Below, piece after piece: positions 1-8,555 of a stretch of 64,000 bases of DNA. Made by a program: the position numbers and the translations under genes. Source of the stretch: Pandoraea capi (lineage in GTDB: Bacteria > Pseudomonadota > Gammaproteobacteria > Burkholderiales > Burkholderiaceae); NCBI RefSeq assembly GCF_902459735.1, contig NZ_CABPRV010000006.1, positions 62,001 to 126,000 on the forward strand, in the 5' to 3' direction. Position 1 is the stretch's first letter; every line of letters begins with the position of its first letter. The notes beneath the pieces are model-generated. The model was given only the letters and a program-made list of their open reading frames with translations, had not been told where the DNA came from and searched no databases.

Positions 1-164
1 AACGTGGTTCGTACCTGACCGTCGGCAGCCCGATCAAGTTCTCGGGTCTGAAGCCGGAAATCACGGGTTCGCCGCTGCTGGGCGAGCACACCGACGAGAT
101 CCTGTCCGAGCTGGGTTACAGCAAGGACCAGATCGCGAATCTGCACGCAGCACGTTCGGTCTGA
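1..164 (+). CDS. frc: Formyl-CoA transferase-like protein, C-terminal end (partial)
   Basis: Only the last 53 codons are inside the window; the reading frame enters at base 3 and stops with TGA at 162-164. The tail carries the [17 protein letters not shown] block typical of the C-terminus of class III (CaiB/BaiF/Frc) CoA-transferases. It is very close to the end of the complete frc gene at 1438-2685, so the two are paralogues in the same orientation with a PAS gene between them. The family moves CoA between small carboxylic acids; formyl-CoA to oxalate is the best-known case. The oxalate assignment is inferred from the neighbour, because the catalytic part lies outside the window. Confidence 0.8.
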   Translation, partial: RGSYLTVGSPIKFSGLKPEITGSPLLGEHTDEILSELGYSKDQIANLHAARSV

Positions 165-210
165 GTTCGCTCAGTCGTTAGCCGTCAGGCAAACGCTGTC
201 ATGCCGCACT

Positions 211-240
211 CACCGTTGCCGCCTTCGGGCGGTAACGGTG
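211..240 (+). terminator. Hairpin after the first frc, probable terminator
   Basis: A 13-bp stem (CACCGTTGCCGCC against GGCGGTAACGGTG, with a single G-T pair) closes a TTCG tetraloop, 46 bases after the stop codon. There is no T tract, so it may act as a Rho-assisted terminator or an mRNA-stabilising hairpin. Confidence 0.55.
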
Positions 241-407
241 TACGCGGCCGCAGGTGAGGTGCCCATGGGTGCGGTTCCGTGCGGAGCCTGCACCCATTTT
301 TATTTTCGGGACCGTGCTGTCCTCTAATTGATGTAATTTATTGGCATGTTTGGCATCGATGCCAATCGTGACCATCGCATTTCCCCCATAAGATTATTGG
401 AGACACC

Positions 408-848
408 ATGAGCGCATCCGTCGACGTCAATCAACTGGTGCAGGTCGTAGGCGACGCCATTGTCGTCGCCGACCCCACGAACATCATCACGCTGTGGAAT
501 TCGGGCGCGGAGAAGATGTTCGGCTTCTCGGCGGCGGAGGCTGTCGGGCAGCCGCTCGATATCATCATTCCCGACCGGCTGCGCGCGCGTCACAACGAGG
601 GCTATGCCAAGACGATGGAAACGGGGCAGACGAAGTACGGTAGCGATCTGCTCAAGGTGCCGGCCGCGCACAAGGATGGCCGTGCCATGTCGATTGCGTT
701 CACCGTGGCCTTGCTGCATGGCGCGGCGGGAGAGGTGACCGGCATCGTCGCCGTGATTCGCGACGAGACGGCGCGTTTTCAGGAGGACCGTCAGCTGCGC
801 AAGCGCGTGACCGAACTCGAAGCGAAGCTGGCCGCGACGGCGAGTTGA
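408..848 (+). CDS. Small single-domain PAS sensor protein
   Basis: 146 residues, almost entirely one PAS fold (about residues 8-125) followed by a short charged helix (EDRQLRKRVTELEAKL). The segment LWNSGAEKMFGFSAAEAVGQPL is the typical PAS core, and the C-terminal GIVAVIRDET is the usual end of an S-box PAS. There is no kinase, GGDEF or DNA-binding domain, so it is a stand-alone sensor. A GGAG ribosome site lies just before the ATG. It sits between two frc-like genes in the same orientation, which suggests, without proving, a sensing role linked to oxalate or formyl-CoA metabolism. Ligand and partner cannot be read from the sequence. Confidence 0.8.
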   Translation: MSASVDVNQLVQVVGDAIVVADPTNIITLWNSGAEKMFGFSAAEAVGQPLDIIIPDRLRARHNEGYAKTMETGQTKYGSDLLKVPAAHKDGRAMSIAFTVALLHGAAGEVTGIVAVIRDETARFQEDRQLRKRVTELEAKLAATAS

Positions 849-945
849 CCCTCGTGACGATGACGAGCCCGCGCAAGTCGTGAGCCTGGTGAAGCGTATG
901 AGACGGCGTTAGCCGACGTAGCGCGTTCGCCGCGGATGGAAAAGA

Positions 946-980
946 AGCACCGATGCGTAGATGCGCACCGGTGCTTTTTT
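946..980 (+). terminator. Rho-independent terminator after the PAS gene
   Basis: Stem AGCACCG-TGCG pairs with CGCA-CGGTGCT across one A/C mismatch and a 6-base loop, followed directly by TTTTT. This is a classic intrinsic terminator about 100 bases after the PAS stop codon. Confidence 0.8.
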
Positions 981-1437
981 GCTTTTTAAGCGAAGGAACC
1001 GGCGAGCCGCGCGACTAATAAGTATTTTGTATTCAATATATTTAAAGAGTATTGATAACTCTCTCTGATCGATCGCCTGACTTTCATCGCGGTGACACAT
1101 GCCTGTAAACCCCTAGCTCGATGGGGTAATTCCAGACTTGTTGCAATGCAGAGTCCCTTTATTCATAGGCTTCTCGGCGATTTCGATCCAGAAATGCCGC
1201 GACACAGCAAAACGCATCGGCAACAAAAAGCCGTTGATAAAATATCGTGTATGAAATACCGTATATCACAACATTCGATCGACGCAGATGATGGCGCCCG
1301 AAGAGGCGACGACCTGCGTCAGACCCGGCGAGGCTCGCGATATTGCTGCAATCGAAAGGCATGGCGCTCACGTGTTTTTCGAGGCGCACCTCGCATACCC
1401 ATTACATAAACGCCGTCGCATCAGGAGGAGACAAACC
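981..1437. other. Non-coding upstream region of frc
   Basis: About 460 bases with no convincing gene; the reading frames here lack ribosome sites and have poor codon usage. It is more AT-rich than its surroundings at 1010-1060 and 1220-1280. A weak dyad (GTAT-gaa-ATAC) lies near 1249-1259. It presumably holds the promoter of the frc gene at 1438, but I cannot name a clear -35/-10 pair. Confidence 0.4.
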
Positions 1438-2685
1438 ATGGGAAAGGCACTCGAAGGTGTGCGCATTCTCGACTTCACGCATGTGCAGTCCGGGCCAACG
1501 TGTACGCAGTTGCTGGCCTGGTTCGGCGCGGACGTGATCAAGATCGAACGCGCGGGTCACGGCGACGTTACGCGCGATCAGCTGCGCGACATTCCCGACG
1601 CGGACAGCCTTTACTTCACGATGCTCAACAGCAACAAGCGTTCGATCACGCTTGATACGAAGCATCCGGAAGGCAAGGCAGTGCTCGAGCGCATGATTCG
1701 CGACTGCGACGTGCTCGTGGAGAACTTCGCACCGGGCGCCCTCGATCGCATGGGCTTCACCTGGGAACACATTCACTCGCTCAACCCGCGCATGATCGTC
1801 GCCTCGGTCAAGGGCTTCGGTCCCGGTCCGTATCAGGACTGCAAGGTGTACGAGAACGTGGCGCAGTGCGTTGGTGGCGCCGCCTCCACGACCGGTTTCG
1901 ACGACGGCCCGCCCATGGTGACGGGCGCGCAGATCGGCGATTCCGGCACGGGTCTGCATCTGGCGCTGGGCATCGTCACGGCGCTGTATCAGCGCACGAT
2001 GACCGGTCAGGGCCAGCGCGTGCTCGCCGCCATGCAGGACGGCGTGCTGAACCTGTGCCGCGTGAAGTTGCGCGACCAGCAGCGTCTGGAGCGTGCACGC
2101 GTGATGGAAGAGTATCCGCAGTACCCGAACGGCGAATTCGGCGATGCGGTGCCGCGCGCCGGTAACGCCTCGGGTGGCGGCCAGCCGGGCTGGATCCTGA
2201 AGTGCAAGGGCTGGGAGACGGACCCGAACGCTTACATCTACTTCATTACGCAGGCCCCGGTGTGGGGTTCGATCTGCAAGGTGATCGGCAAGCCCGAGTG
2301 GGTCGAGCATCCGGATTACGCCACGCCGCGCGCGCGTTTGCCGCGTCTGCGCGAGATCTTCGACACCGTCGAACAGTGGACCGTGACGAAGACCAAGTTC
2401 GAAGTCATGGGCATTCTCAACGAGTACGACATTCCGTGCGGTCCGATCCTCTCGATGAAGGAAATCGCCGAAGACATGTCGCTGCGCGAGACCGGCACCA
2501 TCGTCGAAGTCGATCACCCGAAGCGCGGCAAGTACCTGACCGTCGGTAACCCGATCAAGCTCTCGGACAGCCCCACGAATGTGGAGCGTTCGCCGCTGCT
2601 CGGCGAGCACACCGACGACGTGCTCTCGGAGTTCGGCTACAGCGCGCAGCAGATCTCGGCGCTGCGCGAAGTCGGCGCGGTCTGA
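1438..2685 (+). CDS. frc: Formyl-CoA transferase-like class III CoA-transferase
   Basis: 415 residues, close to the 416-428 usual for Frc. The start is the ATG at 1438, preceded by AGGAGGAG; a longer frame exists upstream but has no ribosome site. It opens with [16 protein letters not shown], the CaiB/BaiF substrate-entry segment, and contains the IGDSGTG motif whose aspartate forms the aspartyl-CoA intermediate in Frc. The C-terminal [15 protein letters not shown] block is conserved. Known Frc enzymes pass CoA from formyl-CoA to oxalate for decarboxylation by Oxc. No oxc is in the window, so it may lie to the left, beyond the first paralogue. Choosing formyl-CoA transferase over another family member rests on overall resemblance and the tandem arrangement. 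Confidence 0.85.
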   Translation: MGKALEGVRILDFTHVQSGPTCTQLLAWFGADVIKIERAGHGDVTRDQLRDIPDADSLYFTMLNSNKRSITLDTKHPEGKAVLERMIRDCDVLVENFAPGALDRMGFTWEHIHSLNPRMIVASVKGFGPGPYQDCKVYENVAQCVGGAASTTGFDDGPPMVTGAQIGDSGTGLHLALGIVTALYQRTMTGQGQRVLAAMQDGVLNLCRVKLRDQQRLERARVMEEYPQYPNGEFGDAVPRAGNASGGGQPGWILKCKGWETDPNAYIYFITQAPVWGSICKVIGKPEWVEHPDYATPRARLPRLREIFDTVEQWTVTKTKFEVMGILNEYDIPCGPILSMKEIAEDMSLRETGTIVEVDHPKRGKYLTVGNPIKLSDSPTNVERSPLLGEHTDDVLSEFGYSAQQISALREVGAV

Positions 2686-2700
2686 CGCACGCGGGGGATT

Positions 2701-2771
2701 CGACCTCTCGACCTCTCGACCTCACGCCCTTAAGCATGCAACGTTAAGCACGCAACGTTAAGCACGCAAGC
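2701..2771. repeat. Two short tandem repeats downstream of frc
   Basis: Three copies of an 8-base unit (CGACCTCT, CGACCTCT, CGACCTCA) at 2701-2724 are followed by three copies of a 14-base unit (TTAAGCAYGCAACG type) at 2730-2771. They are non-coding, between frc and the next gene. These are simple slipped-strand repeats with no CRISPR-like spacers. Confidence 0.8.
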
Positions 2772-2920
2772 AGGCGCGGCAAAGGACAAGTGGCCGCCCC
2801 GAATCGAAAGTGTCGCAAGTGTCTGCAAGAGGCAGATGTGAATGACTTCAAGACATCGTGTGAGGCGCGCGCCTGGCAGCCGCTGCCGTGCCGCCTCACC
2901 GCTACAGGAATGGCAAACGC

Positions 2921-3694
2921 ATGAAGCTCTGGACCCGTTTCAAGACCGCACATGGCCGCATCGGCTTTGGCCTGTTGCAGGGCGATCACATTCTCGAACA
3001 TCGCGGCGATCTTTACGATCAACCCGTCGCCACGGGCGCAACGATTGCGCGCGACGCGGTCGATCTGCTGTGTCCCTGCGAGCCCTCGAAAATCGTGGCG
3101 CTCTGGAACAACTTTCACGCGCTCGGCGCGAAGCTCGGCAAGGCCGCGCCGTCGCATCCGCTGTTTCTCATCAAGCCCGCCACCACGCTCAACGGTCCCG
3201 AGGGCGTGATTCGCCGTCCGGCCTCGTATGCCGGGAAGATCGTCTTCGAGGGCGAACTGGGCATCGTGATCGGCAAGCGCGCGAGCCACGTGAGCGAGGA
3301 AGCGGCACGCGACTACATCCTCGGTTACACGCTGGTCAACGACGTCACGGCCGCTGAAATCATCGAGCAGGACGGCAACTTCGCGCAGTGGACGCGCGCG
3401 AAAGGCTTCGACACGTTCGGCTGCCTCGGCCCGGTCATCGCCGAGGACTTCGACTGGCGCGAGGCGGAACTCGTCACGACGCTCGACGGCACCGAGCGTC
3501 AGCGCTATCCGCTCGCCGACATGATCTTTAATCCGTGGCAACTCGTCGCGCGTTTGTCGCAGGACATGACGCTGTTGCCCGGCGACGTGATCGCGGTCGG
3601 CACGTCGATCGGCGTGGGCTCGATGAAAGAAGGCGCGCTGGTGGAAGTGAGCATCGACGGACTGGGCACGCTGGCCAACCGCATGGGCGGCTGA
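2921..3694 (+). CDS. Fumarylacetoacetate hydrolase family protein
   Basis: 257 residues. The FAH/HpcE-type fold is visible from CLNN-like NFHALGAKLGK onward, with the metal-binding acidic motifs FEGELGIVIG and LVNDVTAAE, then FDTFGCLGPVI and the C-terminal GDVIAVGTSIGVGSM. Members cleave or isomerise diketo-acids (acylpyruvate, fumarylpyruvate, homoprotocatechuate pathway intermediates) using Mg2+ or Mn2+ in the cytoplasm. The exact substrate cannot be assigned. The ATG at 2921 has AGGAA ten bases upstream. It follows frc in the same direction after 235 bases that include tandem repeats, so co-transcription is possible but not shown. Confidence 0.85.
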   Translation: MKLWTRFKTAHGRIGFGLLQGDHILEHRGDLYDQPVATGATIARDAVDLLCPCEPSKIVALWNNFHALGAKLGKAAPSHPLFLIKPATTLNGPEGVIRRPASYAGKIVFEGELGIVIGKRASHVSEEAARDYILGYTLVNDVTAAEIIEQDGNFAQWTRAKGFDTFGCLGPVIAEDFDWREAELVTTLDGTERQRYPLADMIFNPWQLVARLSQDMTLLPGDVIAVGTSIGVGSMKEGALVEVSIDGLGTLANRMGG

Positions 3695-3854
3695 GTCCGG
3701 CATACATACCGCAGATGGCAGATCGCAGGGCGCGATCTGCATCGCGAGCAACCGATTTCACGGTGGTCGGCCGGGGTGGCAATGGCCTGAGTCGATCGCC
3801 CTTTTTCATTCGGCAGACCGGAACGATCTGCCCGGGCATGACAAATGATGGGAC

Positions 3855-4811
3855 CTATTTCGTGTCGCTGCCTGCGGGCGGCGGCACGGGGCTTTTGTAG
3901 GCCATCATGCAGTCGATCAACGCGGCGCCTTCGGAGAGCAGGAACTGACGGAAGGCGAGCGCGACCGGCGGCAGCCGTTTGCTGCGGCGATGCACGACGT
4001 ACCAGCTTTGCCACGCCGGAAAGCCCTGCACGTCGAGCACCGTCAACTGACCCGTCTGCAACTCCATGCCGACGGTGTGTGCGGACAGGAAGCTGACGCC
4101 CATGCCTGCAATCACCGCCTGCTTGATGGTTTCGGTGCTGGCGATCTCCATCGCGATCTTCAGTTGCTGGGTGCGATGACCGAAGGCGTCTTGCAGGGAA
4201 TTCCAGGTGTCGGACCCGCGCTCGCGGCTGATGAACGGTTCTTGCGCCAGCCGTGAAAACGGAATCTGTTTCTGACCGGCCAATGCATGGCCGGGCGGCG
4301 CCACGATGATGTACGGGTGCGGCGCGAAGGCTTCGTTGATCGTATCGATTTCGTGGGGCGGACGCACCATCACCGCCAGATCGGTCAGGTTTTCGGTGAG
4401 CTGATGCAGCAGTTCCTCGCGGTTATGCACCGTGAGATTGAGGGTGACGCCAGGATGGCGCACGGTGAATGCGGCGAGCAGGCGAGGGAAAAAGTAGTCG
4501 CCTGCGCTGATGACGGCCACGTTGAGCTTGCCGCCCGTAATGCCCTTGAGGTGATCCATCGCCTCTTCGGTCTCACGGAACAGCGCAATGATCGCGCGGC
4601 TGTAATGCAGCATTTCGTTGCCTGCCGGCGTCAGGAAGATCTTCTTGCCCAGTTGCTCGAAGAGCGGAAGTCCGGCGTGTGTCTCAAGTTGCTTGACCTG
4701 GGTCGAGACGGCCGGTTGCGTGAGGTGAAGTTCTTCGGCGGCGCGCGAGAAGCTCAGATGGCGCGCCACGGCTTCGAAGACTTTCAACTGGCGGAGCGTG
4801 GCGTGTTTCAT
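3855..4811 (-). CDS. LysR-family transcriptional regulator (CbbR-like)
   Basis: 318 residues. The N-terminal winged HTH (about residues 5-65) reads MKHATLRQLKVFEAVARH then LTQPAVSTQVKQLE, the characteristic LysR recognition helix. It is followed by a periplasmic-binding-protein-like effector domain. The overall type is closest to CbbR/CysB-like LTTRs that sense a small metabolite. It is convergent with the FAH gene and divergent from the small gene at 5128. LTTRs often control the divergent neighbour and themselves from the shared 316 bp region. The target cannot be proven from sequence. Confidence 0.88.
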   Translation of the reverse strand: MKHATLRQLKVFEAVARHLSFSRAAEELHLTQPAVSTQVKQLETHAGLPLFEQLGKKIFLTPAGNEMLHYSRAIIALFRETEEAMDHLKGITGGKLNVAVISAGDYFFPRLLAAFTVRHPGVTLNLTVHNREELLHQLTENLTDLAVMVRPPHEIDTINEAFAPHPYIIVAPPGHALAGQKQIPFSRLAQEPFISRERGSDTWNSLQDAFGHRTQQLKIAMEIASTETIKQAVIAGMGVSFLSAHTVGMELQTGQLTVLDVQGFPAWQSWYVVHRRSKRLPPVALAFRQFLLSEGAALIDCMMAYKSPVPPPAGSDTK

Positions 4812-5127
4812 GCGGCGGAGGTTCGTTTGGGAAGGAGGTGAGCGATGCGCTACGACGTGTCGTGTGTTCGCACCACCGTCTTCGCGAAGTATAAGTAATC
4901 GTTGATGGTTTGCATAATTAACTTTAACTGTCTTTTATATGTCGGGCTGCGTAATCTGCAATGGCAGCCCGCATGAAAGTGGTGTGACGACAAAGCGAAA
5001 AATGTAGAAGCAGCGCGTAACGGCCGGTGAAACGCCAGGCAAATTGCCCGGCGAGAACCAGCAAAGGCAACGCGCTTACGTCAGGCGCCACGCGGGTTTG
5101 GACGATCACTCTTTGGGAGACGCCATC
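4812..5127. promoter_or_regulatory. Divergent promoter region between LysR and small gene
   Basis: 316 bases without a gene. The part nearest the LysR gene (4890-4940) is AT-rich and contains several TTA/TAA triplets spaced roughly as in LTTR boxes (TNA-N7/8-TNA). It is the most likely place for autoregulation and for activation of the gene at 5128. No exact operator is claimed. Confidence 0.4.
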
Positions 5128-5502
5128 ATGTCGGTCATCGAAACGCACATCAAACCCGCCGCCCTGGCACCGGTTGCCAACGCTCATCTGCATGCGTTCA
5201 ACAACGCATTCGTCGAACTGGGTCTGGACTGGTATTGGGATAACCACACCTACACCCGTTTGCTGCACACCACTGGTAACCAGGATTTGCCGCTGGCGTA
5301 TCTCGAAGGCGCTTCGGCGCAGGCGTTGCGCATGGCCGAGCTGGTGTTGATCGGGGCTTACCTCGATGGCCATCAGCCGCACCTGCTGCGCGCCTACGAA
5401 CCGGAATTCCTTTGCGACCTGATTCACTGCACCAAGGTGCGTTGCTTCGAAGCGGCCAATGAAGGTCGTTCGATGCTGGCGCCGAGAGCCGTTGCGGCCT
5501 GA
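5128..5502 (+). CDS. Conserved-looking small protein of unknown function
   Basis: 124 residues from the ATG at 5128, which follows TTGGGAGACGCC (GGGAGA ribosome site); a longer in-frame reading from 5044 has no such site. It is soluble with no signal peptide or membrane segment. There are aromatic and His-rich stretches (LGLDWYWDNHTYTRLL) and two cysteines near the C-terminus (LCDLIHCTKVRC). Codon use matches the surrounding genes, which supports a real gene. It lies 42 bases before pntAA and divergent from the LysR regulator. I do not recognise the family and assign no function. Confidence 0.65.
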   Translation: MSVIETHIKPAALAPVANAHLHAFNNAFVELGLDWYWDNHTYTRLLHTTGNQDLPLAYLEGASAQALRMAELVLIGAYLDGHQPHLLRAYEPEFLCDLIHCTKVRCFEAANEGRSMLAPRAVAA

Positions 5503-5544
5503 GTTTCACAACACGACAGGGGCTCAGACCCCGAGACAATAACT

Positions 5545-6675
5545 ATGCATATTGGCATTCCAAAGGAGACGGCCGGCGGCGAATCCCGCGTCGCGGCCAC
5601 ACCGGAAACGGTGAAGAAGCTGGTGGGCGCAGGGCATCGCGTCACCGTGGAGCATGGCGCCGGAGAGGCGGCGAGCGTACCCGATGCGGCGTATGTCGCG
5701 GCGGGCGCGTCGAGCGGCACGGCTGCCGAAGCGTTCGGTGCGGAGATGGTGCTGAAGGTGCGTGCCCCGTCGGTCACGGAGATCGGCCAGATGCGCCGTG
5801 GCGCCGTGGTCGTGGGGATGCTCAATCCGTTCGATGCCGAGAACAACGCACGCATGGCGGCCGCTGGCATCATCGGCTTCGCACTTGAAGCCGCGCCGCG
5901 CACCACGCGTGCGCAGAGCATGGACGTGCTCTCCTCGCAGGCCAACATTGCCGGTTACAAGGCCGTGATGCTCGCTGCGAACCTTTATCAGCGCTTCATG
6001 CCGATGCTCATGACGGCTGCCGGTACCGTGAAGGCGGCGCGTCTCGTTGTGCTGGGCGCTGGCGTTGCGGGCTTGCAAGCCATCGCGACGGCCAAGCGTC
6101 TGGGGGCGGTCATTGAAGCCTCGGACGTGCGTCCGGCCGTGCGCGAGCAGATCGAATCGCTCGGCGCGAAGTTCATCGACGTGCCGTTCGAGACCGACGA
6201 GGAACGTGAGATCGCCAAGGGCGTGGGCGGCTATGCACGTCCGATGCCCGCGGCGTGGCTTGCGCGTCAGGCGCAGTTGGTCCACACGCGCCTTACGCAG
6301 GCTGACATCGTCATTTCCACCGCGCTGATCCCGGGGCGTGCTGCGCCGACGCTGATCGCCGAAGACACCGTCAAGGCGATGAAGCCCGGCTCGGTGATCA
6401 TCGACCTTGCGGCCGGACGTGGCGCCAACGGCGGCGGCAACTGCCCGCTGTCGGTGGCTGACGAAGTGGTCAAGGTCCACGGCGTGACCATCGCCGGTTA
6501 CACCAACCTCGCCGGTATGGTCGCGGCGGATGCCTCCGCGCTTTATGCCCGTAACGTGCTGGACTTCCTGAAGCTCGTCATCGACAAGGAAGGCAAGTTC
6601 GTCATCGATACCAACGACGACATCGTCGCCGCGTGCCTCATGTGCCGCGACGGTCAGGTGCTGCGTGCGGCATAA
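5545..6675 (+). CDS. pntAA: Proton-translocating NAD(P)+ transhydrogenase, subunit alpha part 1
   Basis: 376 residues, corresponding to the soluble NAD(H)-binding domain I of transhydrogenase. It begins MHIGIPKET, the conserved AlaDH/PNT N-terminus. The Rossmann motif VLGAGVAGLQAIATAKRLGA lies near residue 175, and the C-terminal part has IDLAAGRGANGGGNC and the loop that contacts domain III. Domain I binds NADH and passes hydride to NADP+ in PntB, driven by proton influx, making NADPH. The alpha subunit is split into two genes here, the usual three-gene layout of Rhodospirillum and many proteobacteria. A small GGGG-CCCC hairpin (5519-5532) lies just before the start; the ribosome site is weak. 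Confidence 0.95.
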   Translation: MHIGIPKETAGGESRVAATPETVKKLVGAGHRVTVEHGAGEAASVPDAAYVAAGASSGTAAEAFGAEMVLKVRAPSVTEIGQMRRGAVVVGMLNPFDAENNARMAAAGIIGFALEAAPRTTRAQSMDVLSSQANIAGYKAVMLAANLYQRFMPMLMTAAGTVKAARLVVLGAGVAGLQAIATAKRLGAVIEASDVRPAVREQIESLGAKFIDVPFETDEEREIAKGVGGYARPMPAAWLARQAQLVHTRLTQADIVISTALIPGRAAPTLIAEDTVKAMKPGSVIIDLAAGRGANGGGNCPLSVADEVVKVHGVTIAGYTNLAGMVAADASALYARNVLDFLKLVIDKEGKFVIDTNDDIVAACLMCRDGQVLRAA

Positions 6676-6690
6676 AGGGGAAGCGCAAAC

Positions 6691-7029
6691 ATGGAATTGA
6701 TCAATCACACGGTGATCAACCTGATCATCTTCGTGCTGGCGGTGTACGTCGGCTATCACGTGGTGTGGAACGTCACACCGGCACTGCACACGCCGCTCAT
6801 GGCGGTGACCAACGCGATCTCGGCCATCGTGATCGTGGGCGCAATGCTCGCCGCCGGCCTCACCGAAGGCAACCTCGGCAAGACGATGGGTGTCGTGGCC
6901 GTGGCACTTGCGGCGGTGAACGTGTTCGGGGGCTTCCTCGTCACGCAGCGCATGCTGGAGATGTTCAAGAAGAAGGATAAGGCGCCTGCCAAGGCCGCCA
7001 ATGACGAAGCAGCAAAGGGAGCGCACTGA
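6691..7029 (+). CDS. pntAB: NAD(P)+ transhydrogenase, subunit alpha part 2
   Basis: 112 residues with three hydrophobic helices (about residues 8-27, 35-57 and 64-84) and a basic, Ala/Lys-rich tail. This is the small membrane piece that completes the alpha subunit of the proton channel (domain II). The motif [19 protein letters not shown] is strongly conserved in the family. It starts 15 bases after pntAA with AAGGGGAAG as ribosome site and ends one base before the pntB start. It is part of one operon and would sit in the inner membrane. Confidence 0.95.
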   Translation: MELINHTVINLIIFVLAVYVGYHVVWNVTPALHTPLMAVTNAISAIVIVGAMLAAGLTEGNLGKTMGVVAVALAAVNVFGGFLVTQRMLEMFKKKDKAPAKAANDEAAKGAH

Positions 7030-7030
7030 C

Positions 7031-8470
7031 ATGAGCATGAATCTTGTGACGCTGTTGTATCTGGTCGCGTCGATCTGTTTCATTCAGGCGCTCAAGGGCT
7101 TGTCGAATCCTAAGATGGCGCGACGCGGTAACGCGTTCGGCATGATCGGCATGACGATTGCCGCGCTCACGACCGTGGCGCTGATCTTTGAACTGCGCAA
7201 GCTGTCGGGCGGTAACTATGCGGGCCTCGGTCTGATTCTGGCGGGTCTCGTCGTCGGTGGCGGTATCGGCGCCTACGTCGCTCGCAAGGTCGAGATGACG
7301 AAGATGCCGGAACTCGTGGCTGCCATGCACTCGCTGATCGGTCTGGCTGCTGTCTGCATCGCGGTCGCTGCTGTGGCCGAGCCGGCTGCGTTCGGCATCG
7401 TCGCCGCAGGGGAAGCTTTGCCGCCGGGTAACCGCATCGAACTTTTCATCGGTACGTTCGTCGGCGCGATCACGTTCTCGGGTTCGGTCATCGCCTTCGG
7501 CAAGCTCTCGGGCAAGTACAAGTTCCGTCTGTTCCAGGGTGCGCCGGTCGTGTTCAAGGGCCAGCACATGGTGAACCTGGCACTGGCGATTGCGATGATC
7601 GGCTTCGGCATTGCGTTCTTCACTACGCTGAGCTGGACCCCGTTCGTCATCATGACGGCCATCGCCTTCGTGCTCGGCGTGCTCATCATCATTCCGATCG
7701 GCGGCGCCGACATGCCGGTCGTGGTCTCGATGCTGAACTCTTACTCGGGCTGGGCTGCGGCCGGTATCGGTTTTTCGCTGAACAACCCGATGCTGATCAT
7801 TGCCGGTTCGCTCGTGGGTTCGTCGGGCGCGATCCTGTCGTACATCATGTGCAAGGCAATGAACCGCTCGTTCTTCAACGTGATTCTGGGGGGCTTCGGT
7901 GCACAGGCCGGTGCGGGCGCTGCGGGTGGCGAGCAGCAGCAACGTCCGGTCAAGTCGGGCTCGCCTGACGACGCCGCGTTCCTCATGAGCAACGCCGAAT
8001 CGCTGGTGATCGTGCCGGGTTACGGTCTGGCTGTGGCCCGTGCACAGCACGCACTCAAGGAACTGACCGACAAGCTGGTCGAGAAGGGCGTGAACGTGCG
8101 CTACGCGATTCACCCGGTGGCGGGTCGTATGCCGGGTCACATGAACGTGTTGCTCGCCGAAGCCGAAGTGCCGTACGACCAGGTTCTGGAAATGGACGAG
8201 ATCAACGGCGAATTCGGTCAGACGGACGTGGTGCTGGTGCTCGGCGCAAACGACGTGGTGAACCCGGCAGCGAAGAACGATCCGCAATCGCCGATTGCCG
8301 GCATGCCGATTCTCGAGGCATACAAGGCCAAGACGATCATCGTCAACAAGCGTTCGATGGCGGCGGGCTACGCCGGGCTGGACAACGATCTCTTCTACCT
8401 CGACAAGACCATGATGGTCTTCGGCGACGCGAAGAAGGTCGTCGAGGAAATGGTCAAGGCGGCGGCCTGA
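7031..8470 (+). CDS. pntB: NAD(P)+ transhydrogenase, subunit beta
   Basis: 479 residues from the ATG at 7031, which lies one base after the pntAB stop; AAAGGGAG within the end of pntAB serves as ribosome site. The N-terminal two thirds is hydrophobic with eight or nine membrane helices. The C-terminal third is the NADP(H)-binding domain III, with VIVPGYGLAVARAQH, HPVAGRMPGHMNVLLAEA and VLVLGANDVVNPAA, all signature segments. It forms the proton channel with PntAB and exchanges hydride with PntAA. The operon ends at a GC-rich hairpin after this gene. Confidence 0.96.
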   Translation: MSMNLVTLLYLVASICFIQALKGLSNPKMARRGNAFGMIGMTIAALTTVALIFELRKLSGGNYAGLGLILAGLVVGGGIGAYVARKVEMTKMPELVAAMHSLIGLAAVCIAVAAVAEPAAFGIVAAGEALPPGNRIELFIGTFVGAITFSGSVIAFGKLSGKYKFRLFQGAPVVFKGQHMVNLALAIAMIGFGIAFFTTLSWTPFVIMTAIAFVLGVLIIIPIGGADMPVVVSMLNSYSGWAAAGIGFSLNNPMLIIAGSLVGSSGAILSYIMCKAMNRSFFNVILGGFGAQAGAGAAGGEQQQRPVKSGSPDDAAFLMSNAESLVIVPGYGLAVARAQHALKELTDKLVEKGVNVRYAIHPVAGRMPGHMNVLLAEAEVPYDQVLEMDEINGEFGQTDVVLVLGANDVVNPAAKNDPQSPIAGMPILEAYKAKTIIVNKRSMAAGYAGLDNDLFYLDKTMMVFGDAKKVVEEMVKAAA

Positions 8471-8486
8471 TCGAAGACGTGTACGG

Positions 8487-8511
8487 GGCGCGCCGCCGCG
8501 TGCGGCGCGCC
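8487..8511 (+). terminator. GC-rich hairpin ending the pnt operon
   Basis: A perfect 10-bp stem (GGCGCGCCGC against GCGGCGCGCC) with a 5-base loop lies 16 bases after the pntB stop. The following TTCGCCATTT is only moderately T-rich, so termination strength is uncertain. Confidence 0.65.
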
Positions 8512-8555
8512 TTCGCCATTTCGATGGCTCGTAGGTCTACTTACTGGCAGGGAAC

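Noticed and set aside
1288-1437. 50-residue N-terminal extension of frc
   Set aside because: The extension lacks a ribosome site and family similarity. AGGAGGAG before the ATG at 1438 and the usual family start decide against it.
2701-2771. CRISPR array
   Set aside because: Repeat units are 8 and 14 bases with no spacers, and there are no cas genes. No CRISPR array was seen anywhere in the window.
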